Assembly (NCBI GenBank): GCA_002749135.1
Contig: NVVY01000016.1
Location: 9,428 to 18,407 of the forward strand
Source: Alphaproteobacteria bacterium
GTDB lineage: Bacteria > Pseudomonadota > Alphaproteobacteria > Sphingomonadales > Emcibacteraceae
DNA: 8,980 bases
Direction of reading: 5' to 3'
Each line of letters starts with the position of its first letter. Position 1 is the first letter of the stretch. A model generated the notes under the pieces. That model worked only from the letters and a program-made list of their open reading frames with translations, ran no database searches and was not told the origin of the DNA. Position numbers and translations under genes: made by a program. Below are positions 1 through 6,082 of the stretch, one piece after another.

Positions 1-335
<335 letters not shown>

Positions 336-1446
336 GGAGTTTGCGGGCAGTCTCCGACCAGTCCAGATAGGCTATACCCTGCGAGATTTTTTCCCTGTCC
401 CAATTTCGTGTCAGGGCATCCTTCAGGGCTACCGCCAAGGCGTCCGCATCACGGGTGGGGAGCAGGATGCCGTTATCCTTTGTGATCACTTCCGGGATGC
501 CGCCCACATTGGTGGCCACCACCGGCGTGCCGCAGGCGAGGCTTTCCAGTACCACATTGGGCATACCCTCCATAGAGGACATAAGAACCGTGCATTTTGC
601 CGCCCGGTACCAGTCGGGTAATTCACTGTGGGGGATATTGGGCAGGAAAGAAACCCGTTCAGAAACATTTAATTGGCGGGCAAGATTTTTCAATTCACCC
701 TCCAGCTCTCCCGCGCCAATGATCACCAGCTTCTCACCGGGAAGAGTTTTCAGGGCCTGCAGGATAAAGAGATGCCCTTTAAGGGGAACCAGATTGCCGA
801 CGGTCAGGATATGGTCATAGCTGATTTTGCCGTCCGCGTTAAACTGCGTTCGGTCAACGCCGTTCATAATGACGGTTAACTTGTCCTCTGCGACCCCGTG
901 ATCAATCAGGCGATCTTTCAGGGCGTGGCTGACGCAGATCACTTTTGCCGCATAGTTTATGGCCGCCAGAATATCTTTTTTCGGCTCATCCTGTTCCATC
1001 CAGAAATTAACGTCACTGCCCCGTGCGGTCAGGACCAGCGGCTTGCCATGAGCCTTGGCCAGCCGGAAGGCCGCCACCCCGTCGGGATAGAGATAATGCC
1101 CATCCACCAGATCAAAGTCCATATCCTGCTGCCTAATGACCTTTTGGGCCGCCGATGTCATGGCCTGTGCGCTATTGATGATATTGGTGCCGGGAATGGT
1201 CATATAGCGGGGGTGATAGACCGCAATGTCACCTTGATGATCGCTCGGCGGCACCTGATTATAGCGGTGAAAGCGGCTGCGGGGATTTAGGCCGAGGAGC
1301 GGGACATATTGCACCGGGGCGATGACCGTCCTAGATGCCCCTGCTATCTGATCGAAATGGTCCATGCGGCTTTTGACAAAAATGCCGTGCCGGGGGTCCA
1401 CGGCGTTGGGATAGAGCGATGTGAAGGTGAGAACCTGCAAGGCCGT

Positions 1447-1452
1447 TCCTTA
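1447..1452 (-). promoter_or_regulatory. Shine-Dalgarno for the glycosyltransferase, overlapping the amidotransferase stop
   Basis: On the minus strand TAAGGA is followed by six bases (ACGGCC) and then TTG. The TAA is the stop codon of the upstream amidotransferase gene. This supports the TTG start at 1440 and suggests that a ribosome finishing the first gene can reinitiate on the second. Confidence 0.65.
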
Positions 1453-3336
1453 ACTTTGCCGGGACAGAAATTGATCAAACATCATCAATGTCCACAGGGG
1501 GGCACTGTAATCCCTCAGCCCGTTTTGGTGGTGGTCCACCAGCGTGCAGAGATAATCTGTTTCAAAAAAGCCACTGCCCATCATGCGTTCGCTGAGGACA
1601 GAATCCCGGATATTCTGTTTCAATTCACCCCGAAACCATTTGCCAAGCGGCACGCCAAAGCCCATTTTGGGCCGATAGAGAATATCTTTGGGCAGCCGGC
1701 CTTCCAATGATTTCTTGAAGATATATTTGCCCTCACCGCCCTGAAGTTTGAAATGGGACGGCAGGGTTGCGATCCATTCCACCAGTTCATGGTCGAGGAG
1801 CGGCACCCGAACCTCTAGCGAATGGGCCATGGATGCCCGGTCTACCTTGGTCAATATATCACCGACCAGATAGGTCTTGATGTCAATATATTGCAGGATA
1901 GACAGGGGGTCATCACTGCCGGATTCAGCCCCATATTTATTGAACAGAGACAGGGTGTTATAGCCCTGAAGGTCGCTTTTCAGGCTGGGGCTGAATAATT
2001 TATTCCGCATATCGCCTTTCAGGATTGAGACTCCGTGGAAATAGCTTTCTACATGATCGCGCGCCAATCCCTGAAAGGTTGTTTTAGCCCGGAACATGCG
2101 CGGCGCCCAGTCGGCCTTGGGATAGACGGCCCCCAGAAAACCAAACAGGGGCTTGCGGATGCTTTCGGGGAAAATGCCGCGCATCTTCTGTTCAAACATC
2201 TGCAATTGATAGCGCCGGTATCCGGCCAGATTTTCATCGCCGCCATCCCCGGACAGGGCCACGGTCACTTTTTCCCGGGCCAGCTCGCAGACCCGGTAAG
2301 TGGGCAGTGCGGAGCTGTCCGCATAAGGCTCGTCATAAATATCAATCAGCTTGTCCACCAGTGAATAATCACCAGGGTCAACAATCCGGGACCAATGGTT
2401 GGTTTTATAGCGGGCGGCTACCCGTTCCGCATAGTCGGTCTCATTGAATTTGGGGTCGGAAAAGCCGATGGAACAGCTGTTGACCGGTTCATCACTGTTG
2501 TCAGCCATATTGGCGACAACCGCGCCGCTATCCACACCGCCGGACAGAAACGCGCCCAGCGGCACATCGGCCACCATGCGGATTTTTGTTGCCTCCTGCA
2601 CGCGCGCGGCCAGCTCATCGCGGGCATCTTCAAAACTGCCCCGGTAATCGCCGGTGAATTGCAGGGACCAATATTGGCTTTTTTCCTGCCGTCCGCTGTG
2701 CAAGTCGATGAGGATGCTGTGACCCGGTTCCAGTTTATAGACATTCTTGTATATGGTATGGGGTTCGGCCACATAGCCCAGAGCGAAATAATCCTCCATA
2801 CTTTCCTTGCGCAGGTTGCGTTGAAAATCAGGATGGGCGGCCAGGGCTTTAAGCTCTGATCCGAACAGGATGGTTTTTTCACCAATGGGAGCATAAAACA
2901 GCGGCTTGATTCCCAGCCGGTCACGGGTCATGAAGACTTGTTTTTTGCGCTTGTCATAAATCACATAGGCGAACATGCCGCGAAAGCGTTTGACGCTGCC
3001 CGGTCCCCAGGCGTGATAAGCGTTGAGGATGACCTCCGTATCACAGCGGGTTTTGAATTTATAACCCTTGGCCTCAAGCTCTTTGCGGATTTCAACGAAG
3101 TTATAAATTTCCCCGTTATAGACGATGGTTACATCCTCGCCTGCCGAACTCATGGGTTGCTGGCCGCTTTTCAGGTCGATGATCGACAGCCGCCGATGGC
3201 CAAGGCCGACCCCGTCCGCCATATATATTCCGGCCTCATCGGGACCACGGTGAATGATGGCATCTGTCATTCGTTTGATGATTGCCTGATCAACTTTTCC
3301 GTTGAGTGAGGTAATTATACCGGCTATGCCACACAT
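1450..3336 (-). CDS. Asparagine-synthase-type glutamine amidotransferase, exosortase A (XrtA/PEP-CTERM) system-like
   Basis: The protein has 628 residues and two domains. The N-terminal class II glutaminase has the nucleophile Cys2 (MCGIAG), HRGPDE (29-34), GHRRLSIIDL (46-55), YNGEIYN (73-79) and D99; it releases ammonia from glutamine. The C-terminal AsnB-like ATP-pyrophosphatase has the PP-loop SGGVDS (265-270), DEPYADSSALPTYR (335-348), SGDGGDE (362-368) and LTKVDRASMAHSLEVRVPLL (495-514). The segments PKADWAPR (406-413), RAKTTFQGLARD (416-427) and VESYFHGVS (429-437) are, from memory of the family, typical of amidotransferase 1 of exosortase A-associated exopolysaccharide loci rather than of housekeeping asparagine synthetase. 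The role would be to amidate a sugar or precursor; the substrate is inferred only. The start is ATG 3336, whose cysteine must follow the initiator methionine; the upstream Shine-Dalgarno is weak. It is the first gene of a run with the glycosyltransferase. Confidence 0.93.
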   Translation of the reverse strand: MCGIAGIITSLNGKVDQAIIKRMTDAIIHRGPDEAGIYMADGVGLGHRRLSIIDLKSGQQPMSSAGEDVTIVYNGEIYNFVEIRKELEAKGYKFKTRCDTEVILNAYHAWGPGSVKRFRGMFAYVIYDKRKKQVFMTRDRLGIKPLFYAPIGEKTILFGSELKALAAHPDFQRNLRKESMEDYFALGYVAEPHTIYKNVYKLEPGHSILIDLHSGRQEKSQYWSLQFTGDYRGSFEDARDELAARVQEATKIRMVADVPLGAFLSGGVDSGAVVANMADNSDEPVNSCSIGFSDPKFNETDYAERVAARYKTNHWSRIVDPGDYSLVDKLIDIYDEPYADSSALPTYRVCELAREKVTVALSGDGGDENLAGYRRYQLQMFEQKMRGIFPESIRKPLFGFLGAVYPKADWAPRMFRAKTTFQGLARDHVESYFHGVSILKGDMRNKLFSPSLKSDLQGYNTLSLFNKYGAESGSDDPLSILQYIDIKTYLVGDILTKVDRASMAHSLEVRVPLLDHELVEWIATLPSHFKLQGGEGKYIFKKSLEGRLPKDILYRPKMGFGVPLGKWFRGELKQNIRDSVLSERMMGSGFFETDYLCTLVDHHQNGLRDYSAPLWTLMMFDQFLSRQS

Positions 3337-3386
3337 ATTTCAGGGGGTTCCACTGTGTTGGGTTATCTTTCGGATTAGTTCTAGCG

Positions 3387-3415
3387 ACAATAATTTAAAA
3401 GTCCTTTAATGTCAG
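3387..3415 (-). promoter_or_regulatory. Candidate sigma-70-type promoter for the amidotransferase-glycosyltransferase run
   Basis: Reading the minus strand, CTGACA (3410-3415) is followed by 17 bases and TATTGT (3387-3392), giving a start near 3380 and a leader of about 43 bases before ATG 3336. A second possible pair, TTGTCG (3385-3390) and GATAAC (3362-3367), also has a 17-base spacer. Neither is perfect. The position directly after the upstream operon's terminator is what makes a promoter here expected. Confidence 0.4.
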
Positions 3416-3417
3416 GT

Positions 3418-3447
3418 AAAAAAAATGCTCCGGTAAAAACCGGAGCA
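3418..3447 (-). terminator. Rho-independent terminator of the gntR-ABC operon
   Basis: On the minus strand an eight-base-pair perfect stem, TGCTCCGG and CCGGAGCA, encloses the six-base loop TTTTTA and is followed immediately by eight T residues (3418-3425). It lies 64 bases after the stop of the ABC-2 permease gene and just before the promoter region of the next minus-strand gene. The + strand lacks a T tract after the stem, so it works in one direction only. Confidence 0.88.
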
Positions 3448-3465
3448 GTTGGAAGATATCAGGTG

Positions 3466-3487
3466 ATCAGGGGCCGAACCCCTCGAT
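3466..3487 (-). other. Second hairpin in the 3' untranslated region of the permease
   Basis: AGGGG (3469-3473) pairs with CCCCT (3479-3483) around the loop CCGAA. ATC (3466-3468) extends the stem by pairing with GAT (3485-3487) across a single bulged base. No T run follows on either strand, so it is not a terminator by itself. It could protect the transcript end or be incidental. Confidence 0.4.
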
Positions 3488-3511
3488 GTTCCTAATATGA
3501 GATAAAAAGAG

Positions 3512-4447
3512 TCATAGGCTGCTGCGTTTCCTGAGCAAGATGGCACCGTAAAACATGGCGGCGGCAATACTAAGCCCGATCCAGAAGGCAGGGTCAGCGG
3601 CGGACTGGAGGATATCCATGGTTGAGCTTGGGTTAAAGCTTGAGTAGTTGCTTCCAAAACCATCACTTTTGCCTAGAATATGGGCCCCCATCAGACGCAT
3701 GCCGATGAAGTGGATCAAATATTCCGAATGGAAAAACAGGCCTTCGATCAGAGCGAGCAGGGCCACCGGAATGGTCGCGGCCAGCAGAGGGGTCCGCTTG
3801 GCAATCACAGAGGCCAGCATGAACCAAGCGAAAACGGGCAATGCCCACAGGCTGAACATGGCCATATAAATGATTTCGTTGAAAACCAGCAGGGGCAGAT
3901 TGGTCGAGGCCCACAGCAAATTCCAGGCGTTATAGTCGGTGCCAATGGTATAGAAACTGCCGACGATCAACAGAAAAACCTGAAAGATAAGGGTAAAACC
4001 GATGGCTACCACAGGAATGACCACTGTCACAGTCAGTATTTTTGACAGAATGGTTTGAAAATCTGATACGGGCATGGACTTCCAGAACAGGATACTATTG
4101 TCTTTTCGCTCGTCATAGAGGGAGCCGAGGGCGGTAAAGACCATGCAGAACCAGACACCAATCATAATTGGTACTGATGAGGCCAGGAGGAGATGATTGA
4201 TTTTCCCGCGTAATTCCTCAGTATCCTGCACGGACATTTTAGCGATAATATCCCCAAGGGTATAGGAATCCCCGTCAACATGGATGGCGGCCCCAAACAA
4301 CCCCATGCTGATAATAATCAGAACCATGGACAGGCCGGTGATGATCAGGGGCGTCATGAAAATGGCCCGGCGGTTTTCCCAATATTCCCGGAGCATCAGG
4401 GCCTTGAAGGGGCTGTATCCGTTTATTTTTACGATGGAGGCTAACAT
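3512..4447 (-). CDS. ABC-2-type transporter permease
   Basis: This 311-residue integral inner-membrane protein is the channel-forming partner of the ATPase encoded upstream. A basic amphipathic N-terminus (KALMLREYWENRRAIFMTPL, 16-35) leads into about six hydrophobic segments: roughly 31-52, 86-108, 135-163, 187-213, 219-239 and 288-305. The cytoplasmic loop YDERKDNSILFWKSMPVSD (111-129) is the typical coupling region of ABC-2 permeases found beside GntR regulators. A long hydrophilic loop (about 250-285) separates the last two segments. The start is ATG 4447, supported by GGAG seven bases upstream. It is the last gene of the operon, 55 bases after the small peptide gene and followed by a strong terminator. 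As the only full-size permease seen, it probably dimerises. The substrate is unknown; in Bacillus ytr-like systems it is linked to cell-envelope stress. Confidence 0.9.
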   Translation of the reverse strand: MLASIVKINGYSPFKALMLREYWENRRAIFMTPLIITGLSMVLIIISMGLFGAAIHVDGDSYTLGDIIAKMSVQDTEELRGKINHLLLASSVPIMIGVWFCMVFTALGSLYDERKDNSILFWKSMPVSDFQTILSKILTVTVVIPVVAIGFTLIFQVFLLIVGSFYTIGTDYNAWNLLWASTNLPLLVFNEIIYMAMFSLWALPVFAWFMLASVIAKRTPLLAATIPVALLALIEGLFFHSEYLIHFIGMRLMGAHILGKSDGFGSNYSSFNPSSTMDILQSAADPAFWIGLSIAAAMFYGAILLRKRSSL

Positions 4448-4502
4448 TTTATTTCTCCGTTTTTCTTACGTTATTTTCGGCGTTATTTATCGGCATTTCA
4501 AA

Positions 4503-4673
4503 TTACAACAGGATGCATATGCTCAAAGCACAGGATGATTTTTCCTGGTCAAAATCCAGTACGGATGACTTTTGCTGTGCGCTATAGGACAGGTTGGCAA
4601 TGCCGGTGATCATAAGGATGGTGATAAAACCGGCAATGATCAGGGCTTTTGATTTTTGGCGCAGGGCGGTCAT
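4503..4673 (-). CDS. Small hydrophobic peptide (56 residues), signal peptide or single membrane segment, unknown function
   Basis: I do not recognise this protein. It begins MTALRQKSKALIIAGF, has a hydrophobic stretch at about residues 10-28 after a basic N-terminus (R5, K7, K9), and then SYSAQQ (29-34), which resembles a signal peptidase site. The polar tail of about 25 residues ends SSCALSICILL with Cys48 and Cys53. It could be a secreted peptide or a single-pass protein with an inside N-terminus. Three signs support it as a real gene: its ATG overlaps the ATPase stop as ATGA, AAGGAG lies seven bases upstream, and it fills what would otherwise be a gap of more than 220 bases between ATPase and permease in a compact operon. 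Its likely role, inferred from position, is as an accessory subunit, regulator or cargo of the transporter. Confidence 0.7.
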   Translation of the reverse strand: MTALRQKSKALIIAGFITILMITGIANLSYSAQQKSSVLDFDQEKSSCALSICILL

Positions 4674-5527
4674 GATGAGGCTCCTTCCATGAGGGTGACG
4701 AACAGGTCAGACAGGCTGATCCGGCTCACCTTGCCAAGCTCGGCAAGTTCGGCGCGGGACCGGCCATTAAAAATAAAGGATGTGCGTCCCAGCAGGCTTT
4801 GCTCTGATGCCGGAGACAAGGCCCGGGCCGCATCATTATTTTCCGGCGCAGGGTTCAGCACCATCCACTGATTGGAAATATCTTCCATATCGGCCATCAG
4901 GACAAGTTGCCCGTCCCGGATGAACACCACCTGCGAGAGAATGTTTTCGATCTCATCCACCTGATGGGTGGTGATCAGAATGGTCCGGTCTTCATCGAAA
5001 AAATCTTCCAGCAATTGATGGTAGAATTTCTTGCGATAAATAATGTCCAGCCCCAATGTGGGCTCGTCCAGCACCAGTATTCTGGCATCAATGGACATGA
5101 TCAGGGCCAGATGAACCTGAACAACCATGCCTTTGGAGAGCTGGCGGATTTTCTTGTCCAGGGGAACGCTGGTCCCGGCGAGGAAGCCAAGGGCTTTTTG
5201 CCGGTCAAAATTTGGATGAACCCCTTCGACAAAGTCAATGGCCTCGGACACTTTGATCCATTTGGGCAGGGTCGCCACATCAGAGATAAAGCAGATTTCC
5301 TTCATCATCTCATCCCGCTGGCTATAGGGGTCAAAGCCCAGAACATCAAGGTCGCCGTCATAGGCGCTGAGGCCCAGAATACTGTTTAGCAGGGTTGTTT
5401 TGCCCGCGCCATTGGCGCCGATGATGCCGACGATCTGCCCCTTCTGGATGGTCATATTCACATTTTTCAAGGCCTGAAAAGAGCCGTAGGATTTGCTGAG
5501 GTTGCGAGCGGTGATAATATTTGTCAT
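4670..5527 (-). CDS. ABC transporter ATP-binding protein (YtrB-like)
   Basis: This 285-residue cytoplasmic ATPase powers the permease encoded downstream. It shows Walker A GANGAGKT (37-44), a signature LSKGM (130-134) instead of LSGGQ, Walker B ILVLDEPT (150-157) with catalytic E155, the D-loop LGLD (158-161) and the switch histidine H188 in TTHQ. No glutamine is seen at the expected Q-loop position (around 80-86, CFISDVA). Residues after about 212 form a C-terminal extension with low similarity to the core, common in this subfamily. The start is ATG 5527, supported by AAGGA seven bases upstream within the last codons of the gntR gene. It begins three bases after the gntR stop and its own stop overlaps the next ATG, so the operon is translationally coupled. 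Both ATPase sites would come from a homodimer. Confidence 0.94.
   Translation of the reverse strand: MTNIITARNLSKSYGSFQALKNVNMTIQKGQIVGIIGANGAGKTTLLNSILGLSAYDGDLDVLGFDPYSQRDEMMKEICFISDVATLPKWIKVSEAIDFVEGVHPNFDRQKALGFLAGTSVPLDKKIRQLSKGMVVQVHLALIMSIDARILVLDEPTLGLDIIYRKKFYHQLLEDFFDEDRTILITTHQVDEIENILSQVVFIRDGQLVLMADMEDISNQWMVLNPAPENNDAARALSPASEQSLLGRTSFIFNGRSRAELAELGKVSRISLSDLFVTLMEGASS
4681..4686 (-). promoter_or_regulatory. Strong Shine-Dalgarno for the small peptide gene
   Basis: AAGGAG on the minus strand sits inside the last codons of the ATPase gene, seven bases before ATG 4673. The near-perfect match and spacing are the main evidence that the small open frame is translated. Confidence 0.75.
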
Positions 5528-5530
5528 GGC

Positions 5531-5899
5531 TTAATCCTTGTTCTTGCCGGCGGCGGTTTCGATCAGTTGTTTGGTATCAAGACCCAAAAGGGAAATGCGT
5601 TTGATGATTTCCGGCCATTCCTGTTCAAGAAATTTTTTCTGTTCTGCGGCCAGCAGGTTTTTTCTGGCCCCTTTAAGAATAAACATTCCAAGCCCTCTCT
5701 TTTTTTCTACCAGTCCCTCATCCACCAGTTCGGCATAGGCTTTGGAGGCAGTGATGGGATTTATTTGATAATCGGCGGCGACTTTCCGTACTGAGGGGAG
5801 GGCCTCACCCTCATTCAGTATCCCGTCAATTATCATGGCCATGATCTGCTCTTTCAGTTGCAGATAGATTGGCTGATCATTTTTCCACTGTGTAGCCAC
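5531..5899 (-). CDS. GntR-family transcriptional regulator, YtrA subfamily
   Basis: This 122-residue DNA-binding protein has a winged helix (about residues 10-78) opening with QPIYLQLKEQIMAMIIDGIL. It continues through LPSVRKVAADYQINPITASK (34-53), with the recognition helix, and the wing EKKRGLGMFI (65-74). Only a short helical tail follows, with no ligand-binding FadR or UTRA domain, which is the mark of the YtrA subfamily. These proteins usually repress their own ABC transporter operon and are released by envelope stress or unknown small molecules. The start is GTG 5899, supported by AGGA seven bases upstream; no ATG is nearby in frame. It is the first gene of the operon, and a likely operator overlaps its promoter. 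Confidence 0.93.
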   Translation of the reverse strand: MATQWKNDQPIYLQLKEQIMAMIIDGILNEGEALPSVRKVAADYQINPITASKAYAELVDEGLVEKKRGLGMFILKGARKNLLAAEQKKFLEQEWPEIIKRISLLGLDTKQLIETAAGKNKD

Positions 5900-5947
5900 G
5901 GTAAATTCCTATCTATAAAGTTGGCATATTAACTGTTGTGGTGTTTA

Positions 5948-5971
5948 AGTGTTGTACAAAGATAGTACACT
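5948..5971. promoter_or_regulatory. Inverted-repeat operator, probable binding site of the YtrA-like repressor
   Basis: AGTGTT (5948-5953) and TACACT (5966-5971) form an imperfect inverted repeat. Inside it, TGTAC (5953-5957) and GTACA (5965-5969) form a perfect one around seven bases. From memory, the Bacillus YtrA operator is AGTGTA and TACACT with a similar spacer. The site overlaps the -10 element and spacer of the gntR promoter, so binding would block transcription of the gene for the repressor itself. Confidence 0.65.
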
Positions 5972-5988
5972 AGATCAATAAGAGTCAA
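5959..5988 (-). promoter_or_regulatory. Promoter of the gntR-ABC operon
   Basis: On the minus strand TTGACT (5983-5988, five of six consensus positions) is followed by 18 bases and TATCTT (5959-5964). This predicts a start near 5950 and a leader of about 50 bases before GTG 5899. The operator overlaps the -10 side. Confidence 0.5.
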
Positions 5989-6018
5989 GACTTAATTATT
6001 TTTTTTGAAATCCCGCTG

Positions 6019-6027
6019 TGTTATATT
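6019..6027 (+). promoter_or_regulatory. Candidate extended -10 promoter for the lipoprotein amidohydrolase
   Basis: TGTTATATT gives an extended -10 (TG, one base, TATATT at 6022-6027) and a start near 6034. No convincing -35 is present at the right distance; the upstream stretch is an eight-base T run (5999-6006). The leader would be about 50 bases. Confidence 0.35.
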
Positions 6028-6033
6028 GGCCAG

Positions 6034-6051
6034 ATTCCCGCAGGGGGGAAT
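6034..6051 (+). other. Short hairpin in the amidohydrolase leader
   Basis: ATTCCC (6034-6039) and GGGAAT (6046-6051) form a six-base-pair stem with the loop GCAGGG, about 20 bases before the ribosome binding site. No T tract follows, so it is not a terminator. It may stabilise the 5' end of the transcript. Confidence 0.35.
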
Positions 6052-6070
6052 GATCCGGATAAAGAGAAAC

Positions 6071-6076
6071 AAAGGA
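6071..6076 (+). promoter_or_regulatory. Shine-Dalgarno that fixes the amidohydrolase start
   Basis: AAAGGA lies six bases before ATG 6083. This decides against an upstream in-frame TTG at 6005, which has no such site and would bury the signal peptide. Confidence 0.75.
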
Positions 6077-6082
6077 AAAACA

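Noticed and set aside
2395..2859. Long open frame on the + strand opposite the amidotransferase
   Set aside because: It lies entirely antisense to a well-conserved gene, has no recognisable domain, and is expected as a shadow frame in GC-balanced coding DNA.
3461..3490. tRNA-like T-arm (GGGGTTCGGCCCC on the minus strand)
   Set aside because: Only a stem-loop is present, with no acceptor, anticodon or D arms around it, so it is not a tRNA or an obvious attachment site.
3412..3666. Minus-strand frame covering the permease end and the terminator
   Set aside because: It is out of frame with the permease, has a low-complexity composition and runs through the terminator hairpin.
5997..6006. T run as a terminator on the + strand
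   Set aside because: No stable GC-rich stem precedes it, and no + strand gene ends upstream.
6005..6082. In-frame upstream extension of the amidohydrolase from TTG 6005
   Set aside because: There is no ribosome binding site before the TTG, the extension would precede a clear lipoprotein signal peptide, and ATG 6083 has AAAGGA at an ideal distance.
6028..6082. SAH- or SAM-type riboswitch before the deaminase-like gene
   Set aside because: The leader is only about 50 bases, contains one simple hairpin, and shows none of the motifs that I know for SAH or SAM-II riboswitches. A covariance-model search would be decisive.
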